Assembly (NCBI RefSeq): GCF_017592555.1
Contig: NZ_JAGFNS010000041.1
Coordinates: 1-64,000, forward strand
DNA length: 64,000 bases
Source of the DNA: Actinoplanes flavus
GTDB lineage: Bacteria; Actinomycetota; Actinomycetes; Mycobacteriales; Micromonosporaceae
Direction of reading: 5' to 3'
This document shows positions 43,901 to 51,811 of this stretch, in pieces (within the stretch, counting starts at the first letter, position 1; each line of letters opens with the position of its first letter). The notes under the pieces were generated by a model. The model saw only the letters and a list, made by a program, of their open reading frames with translations. It ran no database searches and was not told where the DNA came from. The translations under genes and the position numbers were made by a program.

Positions 43901-45841
43901 GCGCCCGGTCTGAGGACAACTGCCGCTTCGGGCCAGGACGACGATCCGGGGCGTACCGCCAACCTGGGGCAGATCGTGAGCCGGACCGCTGCTCCGGGCC
44001 GTTCCGTGGATCCGGACCGGACCGCGAGCCTCGGCCTGCCCGCCGGCGGGATCCCACCCCTGCCGGGCGCACCCGGTGGAACCCAACCTCGCGACGGCGG
44101 ACCGGCGGTTAGTGGACCGGCCGGTGGGCCGGCGACCAGCGGACCGGCGACCAGCGGACCGGCCGGCGGACCGGCGACCAGCGGACCGGCCCGCGGACCC
44201 GTGGGCGGCGGGGCCTGGGCCGGTGGAGTGAGCGCACCGGCGGATCCGGGTGGCTACGGGCGCGCCTCCGTGCCGTTGAACACCGCCTCGGTGGGTGCAC
44301 CGCCGCGAGGAGCGCAAGCACCGCATCAGCCCGGCGCGGGCGTTACGGCCGGGACCGGCGACGGCATCGCTCCGGACCAGGCGGTTCCTCGCAGATCCCG
44401 TACGAAAATGGTGTCCGCTCTTGTGATCTTGACGCTGGTGGCGGGGGCGGCGGCAGTGGGTCTCGTGGTGCGGCCCGGGCCGGTCGACGAATGGCTCGGC
44501 GCCGAACCGGCCACCGCGCCCACGACGGCGGCGCCCACTCCGGAGCCGACGCCGACGCCGGTGCTGCTGGCGGCCGACGTGGACGGCTCCGCACCGGACC
44601 CGGCGGCCGTCAAGGCGGCGCTGGATCCGCTGGTCGACGCACCGGCGCTGGGTTCCACCGTGCACGTTCAGGTGGTCGACGCGGCGACCGGGACGCTGCT
44701 GTACGAGCGGAACGCCGACAAGATGACCACCCCGGCCTCGACGACGAAGGTGCTGACCGCGGCGACCGTGCTGGCCGCGCGCGGGCCGGCGCACCGGCTG
44801 GAGACCCGCGTGGTGGCGGGGAGCCGGCCCGGCGAGGTGGTGATCATCGGCGGCGGTGACCCGACGCTGGCGGTCGAGGAGGACGACAAGGACCTCTTCC
44901 CGGGGGCGGCCCGCCTGGACGATCTGGCGGCGCAGGTGAAGAAGGCGCTCGGCGGTACGAAGCCGACCCGGGTGACGGTGGACACCTCCCTGTTCACCGG
45001 GCCGGAGACAGCACCCGGCTGGGGTAGCGGGGACATCGCGGACGGGCAGGTGGCCCGGATCCAGCCGCTGATGGTCAACGCGGGGCGGATCGAGCCGGTG
45101 CACAACGAGTACGGCGGGGATCCGCGGCACTCGGATCCGGCACTGGCGACCGGCAAGCTGTTCGCCAAGATGATCGGCGTTCCGGCGTCGGCGGTGGCGA
45201 AGGGGAAGGCGCCGGAGACGGCGGCCGTCGACCCGTCGCCGTCGGCGGCGGCCTCGGCGACGATCGCCCCGGGTGACGAGCTGGGCAAGGTCGAGTCGCC
45301 GCCGATGGTGCAGATCGTCGACTGGATGTTGCAGATGAGCGACAACGTGGTGGCGGAGGCGCTGGGCCGGCAGGTCGCGCTGGCGGCCGGCGCGGAGCCG
45401 AGCTTCAAGGGCGCGGCCACCGCGATGACGGACCAGCTGACCGAGCTGGGCCTGCCCGCCGAGCTGGCCGTCCTCAATGACGCGAGCGGCCTGTCCAACC
45501 GCAACACCATCGCCCCGGAGCTGCTGGTCAAGACGCTGACGCTGGCCGCCGGCGCGGATCAGCCGGCGCTCAGCAACATCTTCAACGGCCTGCCGGTGGC
45601 CGGCTGGTCCGGCACCCTGGAGACGCGGTTCGCCACGCCGAGCGCCAACGAGACCGCGCAGGGCGTCGTCCGGGCCAAGACCGGGTCGCTGAGCGGGGTG
45701 AACACGCTGGCCGGGGTGCTGGTCACCCGGGAGCGGCGGGTGCTGGCCTTCGCGATCATGGCGAAGGGCGGGGCGAACGCGATCACGGCCCGGGCCGCGC
45801 TGGACGACATCGCCGCCCGGTTGGTCGCCTGCGGCTGCTGA
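41000..45841 (+). CDS. dacB: Giant D-alanyl-D-alanine carboxypeptidase/endopeptidase (PBP4/DacB) with disordered N-terminus
   Basis: 1,613 residues starting at GTG 41000 behind GGAGGGG. Residues about 1-1,135 are low-complexity (Pro, Gly, Gln, Ala, Ser), with several internal tandem repeats. One membrane helix lies near 1,138-1,155 (MVSALVILTLVAGAAAV). The outside part is a complete S13 peptidase: SxxK at S1247 (ASTTKVL), SxN in MSDNVVAEAL, and KTG in RAKTGSLSGVN. These trim peptidoglycan stem peptides. Normal DacB is about 400-500 residues; actinobacterial forms often have a Pro-rich head, but rarely this long. The huge N-terminal part would be cytoplasmic. Confidence 0.9.
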   Translation: MTRQDSHDGPEGRGVSDAQPGPEEGNGSADPSGASPAYPDKSGVTDPSSASAAPSAGRAVVPPAGPGARMPFPWQQEDASAPGRAPATPPNVTPAGPPSPGVPPSTAPQTPGPASPPPAPTPGQAFLPSASVPGQASPLPAPTPGQVFPPSASASGQASSPPVPTPGQAFPPSVPTPGQAFPPSVPASGQTFSPSAPLPGRASVPQTPVAGPSPAGSASTSGSASIPQASAPGQESGRSPANPHPFGTPGQPPTPQGPAAGRTPDMGHPSVPGQAPTSAQAQAHGQPLTPGQTAGTATPGGPGTGQMAGPPASMADLTAFLPGAAAGRIPASPEPGRKIDSQSQSQSQSQSQSQSQSSGAGRPVQASPSGPAVGPRTPSVAPMGAVQMPSTAQTGQAVPPGQPVQMPSGVQPGQAVPPGQSAQMPSGTQMGQAVPTGQSAQMPSGTQMGQAVPPGQPAQMPSGGQMRQAGPVAQAGHVELPGYVGSGAPAEPAGAGSVPGPEAAPPGSMSPNFVPGTQPTHPGVPTAAVPGRAPSVAPELGPTAPDGRGEAAVAGGRVPTAPSGEYPPSGPGPIGNWPGHRPDQATDRPGQDSPAQPQAGADHGGLPQAGSTPGRPDRAAVPRDEGAGQPGEPAVRGAWAAGPPVHGGPASLASDDARTVNSDRGGVPNRPTDLGQAGAPRRPADLSQVAGSDRPGSGQPGTHGRSAGSAQVGASDRTGDPRQLGVSGQAADSRLPGVSDRPGDPRRLGVSGQAADPRQLGVSGQAADPRQLGVSGQAADPRQPGVPSQPGDHHLPGDLRLPGDPSQSVDSRQPANPAQPGEHRLPGDLRLPGDPRQPGGSGQSPDPRQHSGQGKAVVPGRSEAGHAAVPGGPGAGHVVPGGPGAGHAAVPGGSGAGHAAVPGGSGAGHAAVPGGSGAGHAAVPGRPGDGQGADPGKTADFGRPLDPGRTADLGRALEPGRPADPGRAPGLRTTAASGQDDDPGRTANLGQIVSRTAAPGRSVDPDRTASLGLPAGGIPPLPGAPGGTQPRDGGPAVSGPAGGPATSGPATSGPAGGPATSGPARGPVGGGAWAGGVSAPADPGGYGRASVPLNTASVGAPPRGAQAPHQPGAGVTAGTGDGIAPDQAVPRRSRTKMVSALVILTLVAGAAAVGLVVRPGPVDEWLGAEPATAPTTAAPTPEPTPTPVLLAADVDGSAPDPAAVKAALDPLVDAPALGSTVHVQVVDAATGTLLYERNADKMTTPASTTKVLTAATVLAARGPAHRLETRVVAGSRPGEVVIIGGGDPTLAVEEDDKDLFPGAARLDDLAAQVKKALGGTKPTRVTVDTSLFTGPETAPGWGSGDIADGQVARIQPLMVNAGRIEPVHNEYGGDPRHSDPALATGKLFAKMIGVPASAVAKGKAPETAAVDPSPSAAASATIAPGDELGKVESPPMVQIVDWMLQMSDNVVAEALGRQVALAAGAEPSFKGAATAMTDQLTELGLPAELAVLNDASGLSNRNTIAPELLVKTLTLAAGADQPALSNIFNGLPVAGWSGTLETRFATPSANETAQGVVRAKTGSLSGVNTLAGVLVTRERRVLAFAIMAKGGANAITARAALDDIAARLVACGC
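42020..42070 (+). repeat. Hexanucleotide microsatellite (TCGCAG)8 in dacB
   Basis: Eight uninterrupted TCGCAG units plus TCG, coding for (Ser-Gln)8. Repeat-number changes stay in frame. Confidence 0.9.
42191..42406 (+). repeat. Four 54-bp tandem repeats in dacB
   Basis: Units start at 42191, 42245, 42299 and 42353; each encodes an 18-residue unit of the form VPPGQSAQMPSGTQMGQA. The two middle units are nearly identical, suggesting recent duplication. Confidence 0.85.
43157..43372 (+). repeat. Six 36-bp tandem repeats in dacB
   Basis: Units of 12 residues based on DPRQLGVSGQAA begin at 43157. The fourth and fifth units encode identical peptides; the others are diverged. Confidence 0.8.
43588..43770 (+). 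repeat. 33-bp tandem repeats in dacB
   Basis: Repeats of GGSGAGHAAVP (and GGPGAGH variants); the central units are identical at the DNA level. The ends of the array are approximate. Confidence 0.75.
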
Positions 45842-45880
45842 TCCGGGGTTTCACCGGAGTGCGCTCTGGAGCCGCGCGGG

Positions 45881-45886
45881 TACGGT
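45881..45886 (+). promoter_or_regulatory. Putative -10 of a leaderless promoter (metallopeptidase-tilS)
   Basis: TACGGT, then 7 bases, then ATG 45894. No Shine-Dalgarno sequence. Confidence 0.5.
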
Positions 45887-45893
45887 GGGCTGC

Positions 45894-46934
45894 ATGGCGC
45901 AGTTCGTTGACTGGGATCTGGCCGCCGCGACCGCGGGCGCGCTGTCGAAGACGGGCCCCGCGGTCTCCTACGAGGAGGCCACCCAGGTGGTGTCCGAGCT
46001 GCGGACGCTGACCGACGAGGCGGCCGTGCACGTGGCGGCCTACACCGGCCTGATCGCGCAGACCGACGTGCCGCCGGTCCGTGTGGTGGACCGGCGGGAC
46101 TGGGCCCGGGTGAACATCGCCGGTCTCCAGAAGGTCATCGGCCCGCTGGTCAGCCGGCTCTCCGGGGACCGGGAGCCCAGCCCGTTCGCCGACGCGATCG
46201 GCTCCCGGGTGACCGGCGTGCAGGCCGGCACGGTGCTGGCCTACCTGTCCGGCCGCGTCCTCGGCCAGTACGAGGTGTTCTCCGGCGAGCCCGGCCAGCT
46301 GCTGCTCAACGCGCCCAACATCGTCGAGGTGGAGCGCAAGATCGGCGCCGACCCGCGGGACTTCCGGCTCTGGGTCTGCCTGCACGAGGTCACCCACCGC
46401 ACCCAGTTCACCGCGGTGCCGTGGATGCGTGGCTATTTCCTCGGCGAGGTGCAGGCGTTCGTCGACGCGTCGCAGGGCGGCGAGCACATCCTGGAGCGGC
46501 TGCGCCGGGGCGTGGCGACCCTGTCCGAGGCGCTGCGCGACGAGGAGAGCCGGGTCTCGATGCTGGACGTCGTCCAGACTCCCGCCCAGCGGGCCGTGCT
46601 GGACCGGCTGACCGCGCTGATGACGCTGCTGGAGGGGCACGCCGAGTTCGTCATGGACGGTGTCGGCCCCGAGGTGATCCCGACGGTCGAGTCGATCCGG
46701 GCGAAGTTCAACCGCCGCCGGGAGAGCGGCAACCCGCTGGAGAAGGCGGTGCGCCGGGTGCTCGGCATCGAGGTCAAGATGCGGCAGTACGCGGAGGGCC
46801 GCAAGTTCGTGCACGGTGTCGTCGAGCGGGTCGGCATGGCCGGCTTCAACAAGATCTTCGAGTCGCCGCTCACCCTGCCCCGTCTGGAGGAGCTGGGCGA
46901 CCCGGACGCCTGGGTCACCCGGGTGCACGGCTGA
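45894..46934 (+). CDS. Zinc metallopeptidase-like protein (DUF2342 family)
   Basis: A 346-residue protein starting at ATG 45894. The zinc-binding HExxH reads LHEVTHRTQF, and a downstream EGHAEFVMD could provide the third ligand and helix. This is the DUF2342 family, often mislabelled as coenzyme F420 biosynthesis-associated. The protein is soluble, with no signal peptide. Its substrate is not known. It sits between dacB and tilS as Rv3626c does in M. tuberculosis, and tilS starts one base after its stop codon. Confidence 0.9.
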   Translation: MAQFVDWDLAAATAGALSKTGPAVSYEEATQVVSELRTLTDEAAVHVAAYTGLIAQTDVPPVRVVDRRDWARVNIAGLQKVIGPLVSRLSGDREPSPFADAIGSRVTGVQAGTVLAYLSGRVLGQYEVFSGEPGQLLLNAPNIVEVERKIGADPRDFRLWVCLHEVTHRTQFTAVPWMRGYFLGEVQAFVDASQGGEHILERLRRGVATLSEALRDEESRVSMLDVVQTPAQRAVLDRLTALMTLLEGHAEFVMDGVGPEVIPTVESIRAKFNRRRESGNPLEKAVRRVLGIEVKMRQYAEGRKFVHGVVERVGMAGFNKIFESPLTLPRLEELGDPDAWVTRVHG

Positions 46935-46935
46935 C

Positions 46936-47910
46936 ATGGCCCGGATCCCGCCGCCGGTGGCGGCCGTCCGCACCGCCGTGCGCCGGGGGCTGGCCGATCT
47001 GCCGGGTGACGCCCTGGTTCTGGTGGCCTGCTCGGGCGGGGCGGATTCGCTGGCGCTCGCGTCGGCGGCCCAGTTCGTGGGCCGCCGGGTGGGCCTGGTC
47101 ACGGTCGATCACGGGTTGCAGGAGGGCTCGGATCGGCGGGCCCGGTCGGTGGCCGCCTGGGCGCGGGACGCCGGCTTCGACCCGGTGCGGATCGCCACGG
47201 TGTCGGTGGCCGGCCTGCCGGGCGGCCCGGAGGCGGCCGCCCGCACGGCGCGGTACGACGCGTTGACCACCGCCGCCGCCGACCTGGGGGCGGCCGCCGT
47301 GCTGCTCGGTCACACCCGCGACGACCAGGCCGAGACGGTGCTGCTGGCGCTGGCCCGCGGGGCCGGCCCTCGTGGACTGTCCGGGATGCCCGGCCGGCGG
47401 GGGATCTTCCGGCGGCCGCTGCTGGACGTGGCCCGGGCGGACACCCGCAAGGCCTGCGCCGCCCTGGGCCTGGCCCCGTGGGAGGACCCGCACAACACCG
47501 ACCCGGCGTACGCCCGGTCCCGGGTGCGTTCCGCGGTGCTGCCGGTGCTGGTCGACGCGCTGGGTGCGGGCGTGCTGGGCAACCTCGCGCGGACCGCGTC
47601 CCTGCTGGCGGCGGACAACGAGGCGCTGGACGAACTCGCCGGTGCCGCCCTGGAGTCGGCCCGGTCGCCGGGCGGGTTGTCGGTGCGGGCTCTCGCCGCT
47701 CAGCGGGCGGCGATCCGGGGGCGGGTGCTGCACCGCTGGGCGCGGGAGCTGGGGGCGCCGGGGGCGGCGCTGGCCTTCGGGCACGTGGTCGCGATGGACG
47801 CCCTGGTGACCGACTGGCACGGTCAGGGCCCGGTGCATCTGCCCGCCGGAATAGGTGTGGCTCGCCACAGGGACGACCTCGTACGGGTGGTTCCGGCCCA
47901 TATCAAGTGA
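46936..47910 (+). CDS. tilS: tRNA(Ile)-lysidine synthetase
   Basis: A 324-residue ATP-dependent enzyme that converts the wobble C of the CAU-anticodon tRNA-Ile to lysidine, so that AUA is read as Ile. The PP-loop is ACSGGADSLAL at about 32-42, followed by VDHGLQEGSD and the LLGHTRDDQAETVL motif. The C-terminal TilS substrate-binding domain is short, as in other actinobacteria. ATG 46936 lies one base past the metallopeptidase stop (TGACATG). Essential in most bacteria. Confidence 0.95.
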   Translation: MARIPPPVAAVRTAVRRGLADLPGDALVLVACSGGADSLALASAAQFVGRRVGLVTVDHGLQEGSDRRARSVAAWARDAGFDPVRIATVSVAGLPGGPEAAARTARYDALTTAAADLGAAAVLLGHTRDDQAETVLLALARGAGPRGLSGMPGRRGIFRRPLLDVARADTRKACAALGLAPWEDPHNTDPAYARSRVRSAVLPVLVDALGAGVLGNLARTASLLAADNEALDELAGAALESARSPGGLSVRALAAQRAAIRGRVLHRWARELGAPGAALAFGHVVAMDALVTDWHGQGPVHLPAGIGVARHRDDLVRVVPAHIK

Positions 47911-47916
47911 GGCGTC

Positions 47917-47948
47917 CCGTTCGGAAAGTGGCCCCGTTGGCCGAACGG
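47917..47948. terminator. Short hairpin between tilS and hpt
   Basis: 8-bp arms CCGTTCGG / CCGAACGG with a 16-base loop, in the 64-base gap between the genes. It may attenuate readthrough into hpt, or be incidental. Confidence 0.3.
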
Positions 47949-47974
47949 TAACTTCCATACGGCAGGCTAGGCCC

Positions 47975-48550
47975 ATGGCTGATGGCTCTTGGTACGACAC
48001 CGACATCGACCACGTGATCATCTCGGAGCAACAGATCCGGGACAAGATCGACGAACTTGCCAAGCAGGTGTCGGTGGACCACACCGACGCCGACGGTGGC
48101 ATCCTCCTGGTCTGTGTGCTGAAGGGTGCGGTCATGTTCATGGCCGATTTCGCCCGCGCGCTGGGGAAGCACGGTCCGTCGACCGAGATGGAGTTCATGG
48201 CCGTCTCGTCGTACGGGCAGGGCACCACCTCCTCGGGCGTGGTGCGCATCCTCAAGGACCTGGACCGGGACATCACCGGCCGGCACGTGCTCGTCGTCGA
48301 GGACATCGTGGACTCCGGTCTGACCCTCTCCTGGCTCATGAAGTACCTGGAGTCGCGGCAGCCGGCCAGCGTCGAGGTGGTGGCCCTGTTCCGCAAGCCG
48401 GACGCGGTCAAGGTGCAGGTTCCGGTGCGGTATGTGGGCTTCGACATCCCCAGCGAGTTCGTCGTGGGGTACGGACTGGACTTCTCCGAGCGCTACCGGG
48501 AGTTGCCGTACGTGGGGGTCTTGAAGCCCGAGGTGTACGCCCGTAGCTGA
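47975..48550 (+). CDS. hpt: Hypoxanthine phosphoribosyltransferase
   Basis: A 191-residue purine salvage enzyme transferring phosphoribose from PRPP to hypoxanthine or guanine. The PRPP motif VLVVEDIVDSGLTL is at about 107-120; other family marks are ILLVCVLKGAVMFMADF, the flexible-loop SSYGQGTTSSG, and the base-binding FRKPDAVKVQVPVRYVGFDIPSEFVVGYGLDF. ATG 47975 gives the conserved N-terminus (WYDTDIDHVIISEQQI). Located between tilS and ftsH as in mycobacteria. Confidence 0.96.
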   Translation: MADGSWYDTDIDHVIISEQQIRDKIDELAKQVSVDHTDADGGILLVCVLKGAVMFMADFARALGKHGPSTEMEFMAVSSYGQGTTSSGVVRILKDLDRDITGRHVLVVEDIVDSGLTLSWLMKYLESRQPASVEVVALFRKPDAVKVQVPVRYVGFDIPSEFVVGYGLDFSERYRELPYVGVLKPEVYARS

Positions 48551-48587
48551 ACCGCTTTCTCAGCGTGTTCTCAGTATTGGTCGTTAT

Positions 48588-48612
48588 GGGCGGTTTTGCA
48601 CACGAACCGCCC
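48588..48612 (+). terminator. Hairpin terminator after hpt
   Basis: 8-bp arms GGGCGGTT / AACCGCCC with a 9-base loop, 38 bases after the hpt stop. Confidence 0.5.
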
Positions 48613-48784
48613 TGACTTCCCCACCGATACCCAGCCTTCGCGCTACCGCCTCACGGGTTCGTCGACGGCACCTACGGTGTACGGTCGAGTGACCAATGGC
48701 GTAGTCGTCACAAGCGCCGGAGGGGCCGCCCACCACGCGGCGACGTTGAGGTGACCAGGACGCCGATCAGGAGGGTCCGGGCGC

Positions 48785-50818
48785 TTGGCGCCCGACAACA
48801 GTATGGAACGTACGCGTTTCTTCCGCCGCCCGGTGGTCTGGATCATTCTGGTGATCATCGGCGTAGTGGCGCTGAGCTCTTTCTTCACCAGTGGTCCGAG
48901 CTACCAGAGGGTAGACACTTCGGTCGCGCTTGAGCGTCTGAACCAGCCCGGGATCAAGAAGGTCGTCCAGAAGGACAAGGAGCAGACGCTCCAGATCGAT
49001 CTCGAAAAAGACGAGACGTTCAACAACAAGTCGACCGACAAGATCGAGACCCAGTATCCGTACGAGCTCACCGACGAGATCTGGAACCAGGTCGACCAGG
49101 CGAAGGACCAGGGCCGGATCTCCGGCACCGTCAACGCCACGGTCTCCGGTGACAACATTCTCCTCAGCATTCTGATCAACCTGCTGCCGATCGCGATCCT
49201 CGTGGTCCTGCTGCTGCTCTTCATGTCGCAGATGCAGGGTGGCGGTTCGCGGGTGCTCAACTTCGGCAAGTCCAAGGCGAAGATGATCACCAAGGACACG
49301 CCGAAGACCACGTTCGCCGACGTGGCCGGTGCTGACGAGGCGGTCGAGGAGCTCCAGGAGATCAAGGACTTCCTCCAGAACCCGACGAAGTACCAAGCCC
49401 TCGGCGCCAAGATCCCGAAGGGTGTGCTGCTGTTCGGCTCCCCGGGTACGGGCAAGACGCTGCTGGCCCGGGCCGTCGCGGGTGAGGCCGGAGTGCCGTT
49501 CTACTCCATCTCCGGCTCGGACTTCGTGGAGATGTTCGTCGGTGTCGGCGCCAGCCGGGTCCGCGACCTCTTCGAACAGGCCAAGTCGAACGCTCCGGCG
49601 ATCGTCTTCGTCGACGAGATCGACGCCGTCGGCCGGCACCGTGGCGCCGGCATGGGCGGCGGCCACGACGAGCGCGAGCAGACCCTCAACCAGCTGCTGG
49701 TCGAGATGGACGGCTTCGACACCAAGGGCGGCGTCATCCTGATCGCCGCGACCAACCGGCCCGACATCCTGGACCCGGCCCTGCTGCGTCCCGGCCGTTT
49801 CGACCGGCAGATCCCGGTCGACAACCCGGACATGGAGGGTCGCAAGGCGATCCTGCGGGTGCACGCCAAGGGCAAGCCGTTCACGCCCGACGTCGACCTC
49901 GACTCGGTGGCCCGCCGCACGCCCGGCTTCTCCGGCGCCGACCTGGCCAACGTGATCAACGAGGCCGCGCTGCTGACCGCCCGGCACGACAAGCGGGCGA
50001 TCGGCAACGACTACCTCGAAGAGGCGATCGACCGGGTCATCGCCGGCCCCGAGCGCCGCACCCGGGCGATGAGCGACAAGGAAAAGAAGATCACCGCGTA
50101 CCACGAGGGTGGACACGCGCTGGTGGCCTACGCCCTGCCGCACTCGGCCCCGGTGCACAAGGTGACGATCCTGCCGCGTGGCCGCTCGCTGGGTCACACG
50201 CTGGTCCTGCCGACCGAGGACAAGTACACGCAGACCCGCGCCGAGATGATCGACACCCTGGCGTACGCGCTGGGTGGCCGGGCCGCCGAGGAGCTCGTCT
50301 TCCACGAGCCCACCACCGGCGCCGGCAACGACATCGAGAAGGCCACCAACCTGGCCAAGGCCATGGTCACCCAGTACGGCATGAGCTCCAAGCTGGGTGC
50401 CGTCAAGTACGGCACCACCGGCGACGAGCCGTTCATGGGCCGCAGCATGGGCCACGACAAGGCGTATTCGGACGCGGTCGCCGCCGACATCGACGCCGAG
50501 GTCCGGGCCCTGATCGAGCTGGCCCACGACGAGGCCTGGGAGATCCTGGTCGAATACCGCGACGTGCTCGACAACATGGTGCTTGAGTTGATGGAGAAGG
50601 AGACCATCACTCAGGAGGACATGAACCGGATCTGTGCCCGGGTGGCGAAGCGCCCGCCGATGTCGCCGTTCAACGGCTTCGGCAAGCGCCTGCCCTCCGA
50701 GGCGCCGCCGGTGCTCACCCCCGCCGAGCGGGAGAAGCTGAAGGCGCAGGCCGAGGCGGACGGGCAGATCGCGGTCGGCCAGAACCCGAACGCGAACGGT
50801 GCGGAAGGCAGCAACTAG
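48785..50818 (+). CDS. ftsH: ATP-dependent zinc metalloprotease FtsH
   Basis: A 677-residue membrane protease that degrades misfolded and regulatory membrane proteins. Start TTG 48785 is used because a strong AGGAGGG (48769-48775) lies 9 bases before it; ATG 48803 is an alternative. Two membrane helices (about 13-30 and 123-145) flank the outside domain. The AAA module has Walker A GSPGTGKTLLA, Walker B IVFVDEIDAVG and SRH arginines; the zinc motif is HEGGHAL. The TAG stop overlaps the folE GTG by one base. Confidence 0.97.
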   Translation: MAPDNSMERTRFFRRPVVWIILVIIGVVALSSFFTSGPSYQRVDTSVALERLNQPGIKKVVQKDKEQTLQIDLEKDETFNNKSTDKIETQYPYELTDEIWNQVDQAKDQGRISGTVNATVSGDNILLSILINLLPIAILVVLLLLFMSQMQGGGSRVLNFGKSKAKMITKDTPKTTFADVAGADEAVEELQEIKDFLQNPTKYQALGAKIPKGVLLFGSPGTGKTLLARAVAGEAGVPFYSISGSDFVEMFVGVGASRVRDLFEQAKSNAPAIVFVDEIDAVGRHRGAGMGGGHDEREQTLNQLLVEMDGFDTKGGVILIAATNRPDILDPALLRPGRFDRQIPVDNPDMEGRKAILRVHAKGKPFTPDVDLDSVARRTPGFSGADLANVINEAALLTARHDKRAIGNDYLEEAIDRVIAGPERRTRAMSDKEKKITAYHEGGHALVAYALPHSAPVHKVTILPRGRSLGHTLVLPTEDKYTQTRAEMIDTLAYALGGRAAEELVFHEPTTGAGNDIEKATNLAKAMVTQYGMSSKLGAVKYGTTGDEPFMGRSMGHDKAYSDAVAADIDAEVRALIELAHDEAWEILVEYRDVLDNMVLELMEKETITQEDMNRICARVAKRPPMSPFNGFGKRLPSEAPPVLTPAEREKLKAQAEADGQIAVGQNPNANGAEGSN

Positions 50819-51555
50819 TGAACCCTTTTCAATCTGGCATCGAGCCTGAGGATGCCGGGCCGTTGGCAAGCGCCGGCGACAGCGGGCCTCGCCACATTGA
50901 AAAGGGTTCAATCAGCACGCAGGACGAACTCGACTATCTCGCCGCCCGCCTGGTCGACGGCAAGCTCACCGGCACCCCGGTGGAGCAGGCCGTCGACCTC
51001 GGGCGGATCGAGAAGGCGGTCCGGGAGATCCTCATCGCCGTCGGTGAGGACCCGGACCGGGACGGTCTCCAGCGCACCCCGGCCCGGGTGGCCCGCGCCT
51101 ACGCGGAGCTGTTCGCCGGCCTGCGGGTCGACCCGGCCACCGTGCTCACCACCAGCTTCGAGGCGGACCACGAGGAACTCGTCCTGGTCCGCGACATCGA
51201 GGTGCAGAGCATGTGCGAGCACCACCTGCTGCCGTTCAAGGGCGTGGCGCACATCGGCTACATTCCCGGCACCGACGGGCGCATCACCGGCCTGTCGAAA
51301 CTGGCCCGCCTCGTCGAGGTGTTCGCCCGCCGCCCCCAGGTGCAGGAGCGCCTCACGTCGCAGATAGCCGACCTGCTGATGACACAGCTCGGCGCCCGCG
51401 GCGCGATAGTCGTCCTGGAGTGCGAACACCTCTGCATGGAGATGCGCGGCATCCGCAAGGCCGGCGCCCGGACCGTCACCTCGGCGGTGCGCGGCGGCTT
51501 CCAGACCGACGGCAAGGTGCGGGCCGAGGCGATGGCCCTGATCAACGCTAGATGA
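50818..51555 (+). CDS. folE: GTP cyclohydrolase I
   Basis: A 245-residue enzyme converting GTP to dihydroneopterin triphosphate for folate synthesis. The zinc ligands lie in SMCEHHLLPFKG and ECEHLCMEMRG; the family core (VGEDPDRDGLQRTPARVARAY to SAVRGGFQ) is complete. The start is taken as GTG 50818, overlapping the ftsH stop by one base. The first ~35 residues are not family-like and are encoded largely by a 92-bp segment bounded by perfect 15-bp inverted repeats (50819-50833, 50896-50910). No in-frame ATG/GTG/TTG start follows before the conserved DELDYLAARLVDGKLTG stretch. Confidence 0.93.
   Translation: MNPFQSGIEPEDAGPLASAGDSGPRHIEKGSISTQDELDYLAARLVDGKLTGTPVEQAVDLGRIEKAVREILIAVGEDPDRDGLQRTPARVARAYAELFAGLRVDPATVLTTSFEADHEELVLVRDIEVQSMCEHHLLPFKGVAHIGYIPGTDGRITGLSKLARLVEVFARRPQVQERLTSQIADLLMTQLGARGAIVVLECEHLCMEMRGIRKAGARTVTSAVRGGFQTDGKVRAEAMALINAR
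50819..50910. repeat. 92-bp segment bounded by perfect 15-bp inverted repeats at the folE start
   Basis: TGAACCCTTTTCAAT at 50819-50833 is the exact reverse complement of 50896-50910. The left arm begins inside the folE GTG. The arms could be ends of a miniature inserted element or a regulatory stem. No target duplication is evident. Confidence 0.75.
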
Positions 51556-51808
51556 CGTTGCGGTACTGATCCGCCGAGTCGATCGCCGCATGCGTGAGCT
51601 GCACGGCCTCGTCCAGGCGGGTCCGCGCCTGCTCCAGATGCGCGATCGCGGCCGCGGCCGCCGGATGGAACGAGCCGACCGCGGTCATCCGCATCCGGGC
51701 CAGCGCCTCGTCCAGCTGATCCGACACGGCCCGGATGCCGCCGACCGCCTGCCGGGCGCCGTCCACCGTGGCCGCCACGTTGACCTTGACTTCCTCGACG
51801 TTCGCCAT
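51548..51808 (-). CDS. Small helical ESX-like protein
   Basis: An 86-residue, nearly all-helical protein (VNVAATVDGARQAVGGIRAVSDQLDEALARMR... LEQARTRLDEAVQLTHAAI) without signal peptide. It reads like a helix-turn-helix hairpin of WXG100 length, but the WxG turn itself is absent. It overlaps the 3' end of folE on the other strand by 8 bases and follows the coiled-coil membrane gene after 3 bases. It may be a type VII-type substrate or chaperone; the assignment rests on size, composition and neighbours. Confidence 0.6.
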   Translation of the reverse strand: MANVEEVKVNVAATVDGARQAVGGIRAVSDQLDEALARMRMTAVGSFHPAAAAAIAHLEQARTRLDEAVQLTHAAIDSADQYRNVI

Positions 51809-51811
51809 GCC

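Noticed and set aside
41000..44400. Long open frames on the minus strand and in other plus frames across the repeat-rich part of dacB
   Set aside because: They arise from GC bias and from repeat units whose length is a multiple of three; they have low-complexity Arg/Pro composition, no ribosome sites and no family match.
50194..50911. Minus-strand ORF starting MNPFQ at the folE start
   Set aside because: The resemblance to the FolE N-terminus is a by-product of the inverted repeat; the rest is the antisense of ftsH.
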